From contig NC_033564.1 of NCBI RefSeq assembly GCF_001680005.1, positions 992,001 to 1,056,000 of the forward strand: a stretch of DNA of 64,000 nt, in the 5' to 3' direction. This DNA comes from Plasmodium coatneyi. Taxonomy: Eukaryota > Apicomplexa > Aconoidasida > Haemosporida > Plasmodiidae. Each line of letters opens with the position of its first letter. Position 1 is the first letter of the stretch. A program made the position numbers and the translations under genes. This document shows, one piece after another, positions 10,601-21,264 of this stretch. A model generated the notes under the pieces. It saw nothing but the letters and a program-made list of their open reading frames with translations. It did no database searches and was not told where the DNA came from.

Positions 10601-11420
10601 ATTCATTGGATGGTGTGGGTTCCGTGATGACAATACATTGTTACTACTAGTGGGGAGACCTAATTTTGCTAGAACATCCTCCTGTTGTGTACATGATCCC
10701 TTGGGTTTTGTGTTGTTTTTAATTAATGCCATAATTCCCTGCTCCTTACTCATAGTATTATAGATAAATCCTAACATGTCGAGTTCCCCTAATATTTTCA
10801 TATGCTCCAAATCCTTATACTCGCATACATCGCACTGAACTTTCCCATCTAATGTGCCCAGAATCTTTATTGCACTGTATGCCTCATTTATAACATTGTT
10901 CTTATCACAATGTTGCATTCGATACATGGTTGCCCACAAGTTCATTATTGTGCAATGCACATAATCCTCCATTAGCTCATCAGCAGTTCCTTTTCCACAT
11001 GGTTTGATCCCACTTCCTCTTATTTTTAGCAAATTCTTAACAACGAAGGTGCACAGTTCCATTTCTTCTGACTCCAGTGGCTTCCCCTTTTCTCCCACTG
11101 TTTTGCATAGCCCTTGAGCAGTGGTTTCTTCGTTCTTATCATTCATTCCTACAAGAATTTCTTGAACCCAACTTATTATACTCTTCATGAGTTGTGTCTG
11201 CAGATTGGGAATAATATATTTATATATACATACTGCACATTCATCATTTCTTCTTTCTACAAAAAATCAGTATAGACTGATGAAAATATGTATTATTGTT
11301 TTATATATACCGCACACTATACTATTATACCTTCCTAGAGTTCTCACCGCTCCACTCAGATTTCTTCTCCTCCAACCACCTCTTCATCAAATCGTCGAAT
11401 TTTGGACTGTTGGAAGCCAT
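4661..11420 (-). CDS. SICAvar: SICAvar variant antigen, alpha-only architecture, 6 exons
   Basis: Predicted 1234-aa variant antigen of the infected red-cell membrane. Exons: 11331-11420, 10508-11197, 9373-10371, 6332-7400, 5518-5954, 4661-5080; the sum is in frame. Exon 1 starts MASNSPKFDDLMKRWLEEKK. Exons 2-4 are three alpha-type Cys-containing ectodomain units (each with a C..L....KLFMxGI-like core and YxRCxxG-like motif); I see no beta-type unit. Exon 4 ends in a Pro/Ala/Lys linker. Exon 5 encodes about 90 residues of PGSSGPGSTG repeats, then NRINPSDLTPYLPSVP, a TM segment and LLWK. Exon 6 is the cytoplasmic tail with IIDIHLEVLNECQ. The tail stops early after one repeat through a 1-nt insertion relative to its paralogues. 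The exon 1 donor (GTATAA) and exon 2 donor (GTAATA) are the least certain joints. Confidence 0.88.
5165..5335. repeat. Last-intron minisatellite (ATGCGAAATCCTACACA), SICAvar 1
   Basis: About five copies of a 26-29 bp unit built on CCCTAAAATGCGAAATCCTA lie inside intron 5 (5081-5517). The same unit sits in the last intron of all the other SICAvar genes here, just downstream of the exon for the cytoplasmic tail when read on the plus strand. Confidence 0.75.
7597..8100. repeat. Intron 3 hairpin followed by CCCTTGTCCGGTTTCC minisatellite
   Basis: A pyrimidine tract leads into a hairpin at 7597-7615 (GCACCC, 7-nt loop, GGGTGC). About 25 copies of a 17-22 bp unit built on CCCCCTTGTCCGGTTTCC follow. 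The block keeps long open frames on both strands because the repeat lacks stops, but it lies in an intron of the SICAvar gene and shows no domain, so I treat it as non-coding. Confidence 0.75.
8200..8945. repeat. Internal telomeric repeat block (CCCTRAA)n in SICAvar intron 3
   Basis: Dense array of CCCTAAA and CCCTGAA heptamers with interspersed ACACTAA and AACCTAA variants, matching the C-strand of the Plasmodium telomere (GGGTTYA). It is the longest and cleanest such block in the window, and it sits inside the 1972-bp intron 3 of the first SICAvar gene, not at a chromosome end. Confidence 0.85.
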
Positions 11421-12701
11421 TCTTTCTACTATTCCTTCTCTGTGTTATTTGTTAATTAAAAATAGTACTTCAGTAAGTGCTACATACTGTTCACAACTTA
11501 TACTTTCATTACTCATATTAACGCTTCTTTTATGACTGACTGACGTGCTAACTTCCAGGAAGTAGTATATGTGGGGAATTTTTTACTTTTTTTCATTCAT
11601 TTTTTTTTCATTTTTTTCACTCTTTTTTGTTCTTTTTTTTTTTCTTCATCTAAGGAAATTTTTTTTCTTTTTCTTGTTTTTCTTTTCTTTTTTCTCTTTT
11701 CTCCTTTAAGATTTTATTCCTCTTCTTCCCTTTTTTTTTTTTTTTTTTTTCTTCCTTTTCTTTTTCCCTTCCCCTTTACTTCTTTAGAAGAAAAAAGAAA
11801 GGAAAAGCGGCGTTCCCTTCCTTCTCTCATACGCTGTAATTTTTTTTTAAAAAAAAGAGAAGGGAGAAGAAGAGAGTAAGGAATTACCTATATTCTTTTT
11901 TTTCTTTTCATTCTTCATTTTTACATTCTTTCTCCTCTTCTGTTTTTTTTTTTTTTCTTTTTTTCCTTCTTTTTTTCCTTCTTTTTTTCCTTCTTTTTAT
12001 CCTTCTTTTTTTCTAAAAAGAATTTTTTTGTTCTTTTTTAAACCTTTTTTTCTCTTCTTTAGCCTATTTCATTTTTTTGTACTTTTTCTTATTTTTAAAG
12101 AAGAGAATATATAAAAGAGAAAAGAAATTAGAAAACTTCTTTTTTTTCTTTGGAGAATTTTTTCTTTTAAACAGTAAGAATGGAAGAAAAAAAGAGGAAA
12201 AATGGAAAAAAAGAAAGAGAAGCATACTGGAATGTACAAAATCATTAACTTTAGGAAGTACACGGAAAAATAAATAGCAAATAGTACAAATGCTGTAGCA
12301 CAGTATATACATCGTTTCATAATGAAAAAAACCCAATATTATTGTCGCAATACAGTTCTATTTATATGCCCACATAACAATTAAGTCAAAGTGTGTTTTG
12401 TAATGAATGATCTAAACATACCATTCTTTTTTCATAAAAACACATTTTCTTTTCTCTTTTCCATTTCACACACACTCCTCAAGAACATACCACCACCATT
12501 GTTGCCAAAGGATTAGCATCCACAATTTCGCAGCTAAACGATTTGTCCTGTGGGACTGCTCATATAGTTTGTTGCTTAGGTGTTGCTTCTACTACCTTAC
12601 GTGGATGGAATATTATCAGTAGCATGTTCCATTTCCAGCTTATTGTGTTCCTTCCCTCCATTATTTTTTGTTCCCCTCTCCTTCCTTTTTTAAAAAGAAA
12701 C
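11421..12701. other. Spacer between SICAvar 1 start and KIR 2 stop
   Basis: Upstream region of SICAvar 1. It holds alternating pyrimidine and purine cassettes (11570-12030) of the type found upstream of every SICAvar start here, and a segment at 12090-12310 nearly identical to 47270-47470 in the third module (GTACAAAATCATTAACTTTA and AAATGCTGTAGCACA in both). Open frames in this stretch are low-complexity shadows. It should carry the SICAvar promoter and the 3' UTR of the KIR gene. Confidence 0.6.
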
Positions 12702-15051
12702 TTATCTAACATAAGGAACAGAATATAACGAAGTATCATCCTCCTCCTCCTCCGTTAAGTCAGGTTCTGAATCTACTGTTGTTGAGTTGTATGCTGAGGA
12801 AGAATCATATTCATTCTCCTTATTTAACTTGCGTACTAATGATATTTTTTTTCTGCTTCTACTAATGTTGTTCCTTCCTCCTCCAAAGAGGGTGTTACGT
12901 AAGTCGGAAAATAAGGAAGTATACTAAAAATAAAAGAAAGGAAAGGACAAAGATGGGAATGTGTTCGCAGAATGTACATGTGCATTACTGCTCGTTTTTT
13001 ACATTCATTTTAATTTAGCATTCCATTTTTTTTTTTACATTTGTTCTATGCATTCATTTTTAAATAGACAGCAAATATGAATAAGTGTTATTATACATAT
13101 TTCTTGTGTTAAGTGTACTTACCTTATATAGTAATAGTGCAACTGCTGGTAATCCTATTGCTGCTGCACCAGCAGCAGCACCACCACCAATAGTGGTACT
13201 ATCCATTGCGGAGGACACAGAAGCAGACACAGCAGCAGCTTCCCCTCCACCTTCTCGTGCAGGTGGTCCACCAGCAGGGAAGGGTAATTGGGGAGGCTGC
13301 GGTTGCTGCTGTTGTTGCTGTTGTTGTTGCTCCTGTTCCTGCTGTTGTTCCTGCTGTTGTTCCTGCTGACCATTCTGAACACCTTCGGTTTTTTTTCCTT
13401 GGTTTTGTGCACCTTCTGCTTTTTTCCCTTGGTTTTGATCACCTTCAGCTTTCTGTTCTGAGCCATCTGGAAAGAAATAGGAGGAACATAGACATCGTGC
13501 AATCCTCCATTTTCTTGCATTTCTTTCCTTTCTTTCTTTCTTCCTTTCTTCCTCTTATCCTTTTTTCCTTTTTTTTTATACACCCTTTCGGCTGTACTTC
13601 CCCCGCTGGGGTGACTAAAGTACCAGGCCATATTATGGGGCATTAACCTAAAAAGACCCTACCCTTACACCCTCAACCCTTCCTTCTAAAACCCCTAACA
13701 ACCCACCGACCACCCTACCACCCTACCACCCTACCACTTAACAACCTTCCTTCTAACACCCTAAATGCGAATCCCAAAATCCACCCCCCCTTTCTTACTC
13801 CCTTCACCCTCCTTTTTTTCTATTTTTTTCTTTTTTTCCCTCCTTTAAACTCTTTAAACTTTCTTTTTTTTTTTTTTCCCGCTTTAATCCTACACCCTTT
13901 GAACCTACAACTCCTAAATCCTACACCCCGAACGCACCTAAACCCTCGGGCACTTAAATACCAGACCATATTTCTGTTCTTAGACCGTGAACAAGCTTCA
14001 GTTCATACACCCCCCCTAATCCTACAACCCCTCAATCCCACACCCTTTCCTCTATACTTTTAACAACTTATTCTAAGAATACAACACATAACATTTTCCC
14101 CTTCCTTTTCCTTTATTTGTCTTACCTAATTCAGATGTTGAACGTGATGCTTGCTGAGGACATGTTAGTTCCTTCGGTGGCGCGAATTCGCCGCTTGGCT
14201 TCCCTTTCTCCCTTTCAAATTTTTTACAATATGGTTCTTCGGCAGTGGTTCGACACTTCTGATTTAAGTGTGAATATGTTGTTTGGGCGTTTTTCCAGGA
14301 CTTCTCGTATTCTGTAGTGCAGGAATATGTAGTAGGATCCACACTCTTCTGTATTTTATTGTAGTCATAGTAGTAGTCATGTAATATTTTAGCCTCTCCG
14401 AAACGATCCTTCCAAATACCTTCGTATATATTAGTACACTTACATGTGAGGTCGAATGCCTTCAGCTTCTTATAAATTTCCGGCAAAACCATTGTGAAAG
14501 GTAAGCTTATCAATTTTTCGTTTCTTATTTTATCACCTAACCAATAAAAGAAGAAGGCATAACGTTCATCATCCGGCAAAGAAGCGAACTCACCCTCCCC
14601 AGTCCTGTTACACGCTACACAGTAGTTTTGCACAATTTTATTGATCCATTTCCAATTTTGCCCTTGGTAAGATTTTAATGATAGTTTCAACGTTCGTTCT
14701 ACTTTATTGTGGTCCACTCTGCTCCCCTCACTCCCCCAGAGTTTACAATTCCTTCTTTCCTCTTTGTCTAACGCATCGTATATTTCCTCTGAGGGCAATT
14801 TAAATGAAGCGGCCTGCTAAAAGAATAATTGGTAGTATGAAAAGGAGCATGTGTAAAAAATGGGTGTTTCTACATGTGTGTACGTTCCTTCCTATATTAT
14901 TATTTACTGCACTATGCACAAATTATTATATATACATAATATATATAAGTGTCCATGTTGTAAAGAAGGAAGGAAGGTTGTGTTAGGGGTGGTAGGTGGA
15001 AGGAAGGGAAGCAACAAGCCCTTTAGTGTTGTTCCTTACCCCTGGACTCAT
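12702..15051 (-). CDS. KIR: KIR variant antigen, 4 exons, with poly-Gln linker
   Basis: Predicted 422-aa KIR protein. Exons: 15040-15051 (MSPG, donor GTAAGG), 14126-14816, 13123-13466, 12702-12923. Exon 2 is the Cys-containing ectodomain with FKLPSEEIYDALD, AFFFYWLGDKIR and FGEAKILHDYYYDYNK. Exon 3 encodes two QNQGKKAEG-like repeats, a Gln/Glu run, a Pro/Gly stretch and the TM segment (IGLPAVALLLYK). Exon 4 is a short cytoplasmic tail starting YTSLFSDLRN and ending SVPYVR. No signal peptide. Its ectodomain and tail closely match the KIR at 47854-50387, but the linker is quite different. Intron 2 contains the hairpin/telomere-derived repeat element. Confidence 0.9.
13560..14070. repeat. Hairpin and telomere-derived repeat element in KIR 2 intron 2
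   Basis: Pyrimidine tract, then hairpin TACACCC / GGCTGTA at 13579-13596 (one mismatch), then a block with ACCAGGCCATATTATGGGGC shared with 2085-2105, then CCACCCTACC runs and decayed CCTAAATGCGAA and CCCTAAAT units. Same order of parts as at 2046 and 48827. Confidence 0.65.
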
Positions 15052-18000
15052 TGTTTATGTATATATTCTTGCATATAGTAAATTTCTACGGAACTTGCTT
15101 TCTTATTTATTCATGCAGAATGAATATAAATATATATGACATTCTTCACTTATATATTCTGAAGGGGAAGGATGGAGGTGGGCATCTACCATTTGAAAAG
15201 TGTATATGTAGCAAATTTTTGTACACTTCTTCTTTCTTAATAAAGATGCGTAATCCTTCACTTTCTAATTATGATTACACACACTACATACGTACGTGTT
15301 AAATCATTAGGAACATTTCATTAAGGTAAGAATAAGAACAAAAATATATATGCTGGAATAATAAAATAAGGAAGAATAAGGAGTGGATTTTTGCTTGACG
15401 CACTGCATACCATTCATGCATTATATTATTGGATTGTGTACGATTATGCTGTGTATTATATTAATATCTATACTCTTCCGTAAGTGCGTTCAAAAAAGTG
15501 CAATTTCCCCCCTTTGAATTGAAAATTTCGGCACGTACTACGTACTTATGTTTTATTATGATTTAAGGGAGCATTATTGGAAACTGTTTATATATATTTT
15601 ATGGCTTATATAAGGAGCACATTCAATTCCTCCCTCTCCCTGAATGTGTGCACACTACATTTATGAGCTCAGTGCAAAAGGTATGTGTGCACTTCACAAT
15701 ACAAGTATAGAGAAAAGAGTGTAATGTAAAAATATGTATTAATTTTGCTCAAGAGTGACATTTTTGTATGCACATTCCTTCTAGTAGTAGTAGTAGTTTA
15801 CTGCTGGGAAAGAAAGCAGCGTCCTTTCCCTTCCCCTTCACCATACCTACCCTCTCCTCCTCTGTTAATGATCAGTTTCTTATAATAATTTTCACTTCCT
15901 CTTCCCCTCTCTTTTGTTCCTTATACCTTTTTCTAATAATTACACGATAAATAGTTTAAACAGAATATATATATTATGCTATTTGTGTTTTCTTCCTTAT
16001 TTCCTTCAATCTATCCTATATTCCACAACTTACTTTATTCTTCCGTCCATCCTTCATCTGAGTGCATTACACATAGATTATATACATATGTGGAACGTTA
16101 TCCACATTATGCACTAATTGATCATTCTTCTTCCTTTTCTTACATTATTCCTTATGGATTAATGTTCCAGGTTACTCCTATCTGCCTTAAAAGGGGGAAA
16201 ATCTATTACACCACATTCCCCCCGCGTGTGGAAGTCCATTCACCCCTTTCCTCTTAACGAACACTTAGCGAACTCCCATCCTCCAGAGAAAAGAATTCAT
16301 CATATGAACCTGACGGGAAGAATTAGTCCCGTTAGAAAATTTTCTCCTACACTTTTTTTCCCTGCAAATACTTAAATTAGGTGTGCACCTACTTTTTAAG
16401 GAAAAATATTTTGCTACTTCGTGCAGTAACTTCCCTCAGTGGGTAAATGTTAGGTTCCCATAGGGGAAGGGGCGAGAACATAATTCATGTGTGGGGCGGG
16501 GGTTGGACACACATACAGTAAAATTATAAGGAATTTTCCTTTGGAAATGTCCAATATATATATATATATTGTGGTGGCCGCTATAGGGACGCACAAAGTG
16601 GTTCATTGGAATGTCTATGCATAAAGAAATAGGTGTATTATGGTAATGCGTGTTCGTGCAAAGTACTATTTTCCACTTCCTAGAATCATAAGTATCCTTC
16701 CCATGTTATAGGGAGGAATGGTATATAGTGGGGGGCAAGTGTATAGAACCCTTTCTACGTCTTACATAGCACATTGTACATGCCCCCCGTGCTGTACCTG
16801 AAATATATGAATATTATGATCCACAATTAAAATGGTATTGCCATATTAATACTTCCCTTAAATAATATGGAAAGGGGAAAATGTTCCTACCCTAGGGAAA
16901 AAATTAAAAGCGCAGAACACTGGGACGTTCCTAGTGAGCACTGGTGATGTCGCCCGAGGCAATAGTTCATCAGCTGGTGGGCCAGTAGTTCAATCTCCAT
17001 AATGGAACCTACAAGTGCTATACCACCATGTAGGAGTGTTCATTGGCACATCTTATAGTGTCGTACCTATTGGTGGAACTTAAGTGCTCCATACGGATGG
17101 TAAAAACCTTATTTAGAATTAACGCACGGTACCTTCACATATATATACATATATATTTATATATATATGTATATATGTATGAATAAAGTGTGTACACATA
17201 TTATTCTGTCCTATATATATATATAGGAATATATACACCTGCAAAGGGAAAGAATAATGTACGAACATTTCTGCGTCCATCACGGCAGGTTACTTGCAAC
17301 AATTTCAGTGGTGACCCAACATGGTAGTGGTGATAGCCAAGAACAATTGCTGTGGTAGCAAACAACAACAGTAATGTCAATCGCAACAACAATAATGATC
17401 GTAGCTAACAACGATAATCTTGGTAGCAACAATTGCAGTGCTCATTCCTTTCCCCATTCTATGTATACATTGTCCCTCTCCCCCTCCCTCTCTTTACATA
17501 TGTTTGAACCGGAATCTTTTACCCTTTCGTCAGAGAAAAAAAGAAAAAAAAATATAAAGGTGCGAAAATACGAAAGTTATTCTTATTACACCATCATAAA
17601 TGTACATGAAAAAAAAAAGAAGGAAAAGGAAGGAGGTCTAAGGAAGGAGGGAAAAAAGAAAGCACATTAATATATAGAATATAATGTACACATAAAAAAG
17701 GGGAGGTGGAAGCTCAAAATGGTATACACAATGCACATATATACACATATACATGCTCAGAGCGCATAAAATGTTATTATTATTATGAAAATGTACGCTT
17801 CCTCCTTCTCATTGAGCGTGCATATAAAATTACACATGTAGGAAGTACAGAGTGCTCCGCGCATGTATATGAACTGTATACTACATGTATATGTTAACAG
17901 TTTGGCACAAACAATCCTTTTTGCAAATAACATTTTGAGCACATTATGTAAATAATATGTGCGCAAGCAAAGAAATTTTCTAATATAAAGGCGAAAGAAC

Positions 18001-19169
18001 GGGGGAAGGAGGTGGAAAAATATGCATGTATACAATTTATGTGTAGAATGCACTCATTTTATTTATTATTCATGACCATACACTATAATAAAATAACTTC
18101 CTTAAAGGGAACAATAACAATACATATGTAAGATCATTCCACATATATATATTCTAGGAGAATGCACGTAAAAGGTAAGAGCATGGGTGGGGACCCCCCT
18201 CTTAGGTGTCCCCTCCATTAACTTTCTGAACCTCCCTAGTTCTTGCCCAAATATGAACTGAAAAGGAAAAAAGTAAAATTAAAAATGAGGAATACTGTAA
18301 GGTATAAAATGTAATCTACATTAGAAGGAACGTGAAGGCAGGTGTAATATAAAGTACTATTACTAATACAGTACAAATAATAAAATATACACTGTAAAAT
18401 ATTATTATAGGGATGTGCCACGTACGTTTTTTCTCTTCATACATAGTTAATACAGTTCTATGCATTACATCCCTCTTTCACTTCTTTTATAAATTCATGC
18501 CCCTTCATTAAATACTGATGAATGTGCACATTCCATGCGGAAGGAAGGAATGAATAATATTCCACATATATGTGTATGAACTGCACTACATATATGTTAA
18601 TTACTACCAAATGATTTACTAAGTGCAAAAAAGTTAGGCATAAATTTAATGTAGCACACATAAAAAATATACACATCAAGAAGAGGTGCGACCTTATGTG
18701 CACAGAGGGAATGAATGAACTGCATAAATATTATAGGGTTACAAATAATCATTTACAGTGCAATAATATATCACATTGAATAAGGAATATATATAGAAAA
18801 ATGTGCTTCTCTTTTTTTTCCGTTCTATTACTTCAGTACATTCGCTTATACATTCATCTCCATTATGTACATATGTAATGATTCCCGATGCACATATATA
18901 TATACATATAATGTACTACCATTGTGTACAAAAAAAAAAAACACTACCTGGAAATATTATAAAATAACGGGCACCCCATACCTTAATCTGACAATCATAA
19001 TCATAATAAACATAATAATAATAACAAAAACAATGATCATCCTATGGAATATATATATATGATGTTCTATCATACAAACACATATATATGTATTCCATAT
19101 AAATGAATGGAAACCAATTACAAAAGTAATTCCATTATATATACATAGAAATGTATATACATAGAAAAA
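15052..19169. other. Divergent KIR-KIR spacer, copy A
   Basis: AT-rich 4.1-kb spacer between two KIR genes transcribed away from each other, so both promoters lie here. Much of it is duplicated at 50388-54315: for example ATTATGATTACACACACTAC at about 15265 and 50605, AGCGAACTCCCATCCTCCAG at 16267 (one difference at 51647), and near-identical text over about 18060-18860 and 53230-53970. Open frames are short and lack motifs. A moderately GC-rich stretch at 16920-17090 has no copy I can see. Confidence 0.65.
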
Positions 19170-20548
19170 ATGCCGGACCCTGGCCAACAACTGTTATCGG
19201 TGAGTTCACTCCTTCCATCCACCCTCCTTCCTTCGCTGTATCAACATAAACAATTATATATATACCTATATATATACATATGTATATATATGTGTACACC
19301 TTCCTACTAATGATTTCTATAGGAGGATGATTTGAACAAATTACCTTCCCACAAAAATTTCTATAGTAATTTTGAAACAGGCTGTGGTAGTTGTGACGAA
19401 GGTTCCTGTGATGGTTGTGACGATGATTCTTGGGTAGAAAAATTAAAAGGCACTTTAGAAGGGGAACATACCACTATGAGCAAACATACGGATAAAATTA
19501 AGAAAGGATGGTGCTATATGTCTAAAATGATGGATGCGAACGACACATTGTATAAGGAACGTTGTAATTTTTTATACTACTGGATAGGGAACTTTTTATT
19601 CACAAATGTGAAGGATGATGATACCATAATCCCGCACCCCCTAAATTCGATCTGTAAACATATAAAAAGTACGTATCCAAATGAGAAGGACAAAGTTCTT
19701 TGCGGAAATACTATTGAAAAGGAACCTTTCACTAACAGAAAATTAATATTCGACTATTGGCATGACCGTGCCAAAATGAAACAGCAAATAGAGGGTTCTA
19801 AACGCCGTGGTTATCGTTGTGATGAAGCATATAAGAAACATCTGGAAGATATTTCTGCAGCTTATGATAAAGTGAGCGCAGATTGTGGAAGAAGCCCCGA
19901 TAGTTACTGTTCCAATTTTTGGACAACAAATAAGACTAACATTCAACAGGAAATACAGGCATTGAATTGTGTTGTAACATCTGAGCGGGAGGGGTCTCAG
20001 CGTCCTCCACCTCTACCCCTCCCACCACCTAGTGGATCCCCTTCCGAGGGTGGTAGTGTTGCCACTCCAATCGTATCCTCCATACTAGGAATAGGAGCAA
20101 TTCCATTAATCCTTTTTTCTTTATATAAAGTAATACTACATAATTATCACCACTATGTACATAGATACATAACATTTGTACATGTACATATATAGAACAT
20201 ATATATATAGGCACATATATCGGTATATATATATATCACGCTTCCTGCCTTCTCTTTCTTTCCTTCGTTCAGTATAACCTTTTACCTCCTTGGATAAGTA
20301 ACACCCTTCCCTCCGGTGGAAGGAACATTGGAAGCAGAGGAAGAAGATCCACCATTAAACATGAATTCGACACATTAACAGACGATGCTTCCACACTATA
20401 TTCAACCGAAGGTTCCACAAACTTCTCAACAGCAGAATCAATAGTTAATTCTACCATATATAATGAGTTACCTAGGAAAGCAAATAACAGTAATAATAAT
20501 AGAAGGAACGGACAACAACATAGGAATATAAGTTATCATCCTACTTAA
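19170..20548 (+). CDS. KIR: KIR variant antigen, 3 exons
   Basis: Predicted 370-aa KIR protein. Exons: 19170-19199 (MPDPGQQLLS, donor GTGAGT), 19323-20129, 20273-20548. Exon 2 carries the ectodomain with DLNKLPSHKNFY, a Cys/Gly-rich insert (CGSCDEGSCDGC), CNFLYYWIGNFLF and FTNRKLIFDYWHD, a short Pro-rich linker and the TM segment (SSILGIGAIPLILFSLYK). Exon 3 is the cytoplasmic tail, starting YNLLPPWISN, rich in Ser/Thr/Asn, ending ISYHPT. It has no intron between ectodomain and TM, unlike the minus-strand four-exon KIRs. Its 3' end faces SICAvar 2 at 717 bp. Confidence 0.9.
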
Positions 20549-21264
20549 TAAGTTCCCCTTCCTTTCCCCTTCTTCCTTCACATTAATTATATAATTAGTG
20601 TATGTGTGTGTCTGTCTGTATGTTTGTATGTAATGTCTCTCCTTTCTTTTTTTTTTTTGGTAAGAACACACTTTCTTTTTCGGAGGAGAAGAAGAAGCAC
20701 GCTTTGTGATGTGATGTGATGTGATGTGCTGCTGGTGGACGCTTGAAATGGACAACTTTGGGTGCAAAAAAAAAAAAAAAAGCAGCGTAAGCGAAGCCCC
20801 TCCTTTTTTTTTTTCTCTCTTATTTTTTTTTCTTTAATATTAAGAATTAATTAAATTTAATTTAATTTTTTTACTTTTTTTTTGTTGTGCCACGTTTGTC
20901 CTCATAATTCTGATCCCTTCGTATACACATACATGTGTGATGTGGTTCAAAATTTGTGTAATTGTATACAGTTCCTTTCTTTTTTTTTTTTTGTAAGAAC
21001 ACACTCTTTTTTTTTTCGCACCTTCGCGAATCTTTCGCACAATTTGGAGTACTTTTTTCGAATATGTCCATAATTGGAATTAACAAAGAGAAAATTATTA
21101 AGATAAAAAAAAATTATCAAGGGAAAAGATTATAACAAAAAAAATTTAATAATCATGTTTTGGATCGTCAATAAATAAAGAAGTTTCCCAACACATCCGT
21201 GAAAGCAGAAAATTTTTTCTTTTCACATCCACTTATGTTAATTACACATGAACATGCAAACAAT
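20549..21264. promoter_or_regulatory. Convergent KIR/SICAvar 3'-3' spacer with conserved block, copy 2
   Basis: Contains the words shared by all four SICAvar 3' flanks: AAGAACACACT, GCACCTTCGCGAAT, GTCCATAATTGGAATTA, an A-rich section and ACACATGAACATG. It presumably supplies 3' UTR and end-forming signals for the two facing genes. The TTCGCGAA palindrome is notable in such AT-rich DNA. Regulatory function is inference. Confidence 0.6.

Noticed and set aside
16960..17000. tRNA-like A-box and B-box words (TAGTTCATCAGCTGG, then GTTCAATC)
   Set aside because: The two words are only about 9 nt apart, no acceptor or anticodon stem can be drawn, and no Pol III terminator is placed sensibly. Chance similarity.
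18865..19062. Small plus-strand frame just before the KIR at 19170
   Set aside because: Ile/Asn-rich low-complexity from AT-rich spacer; the spliced KIR start at 19170 explains the locus.
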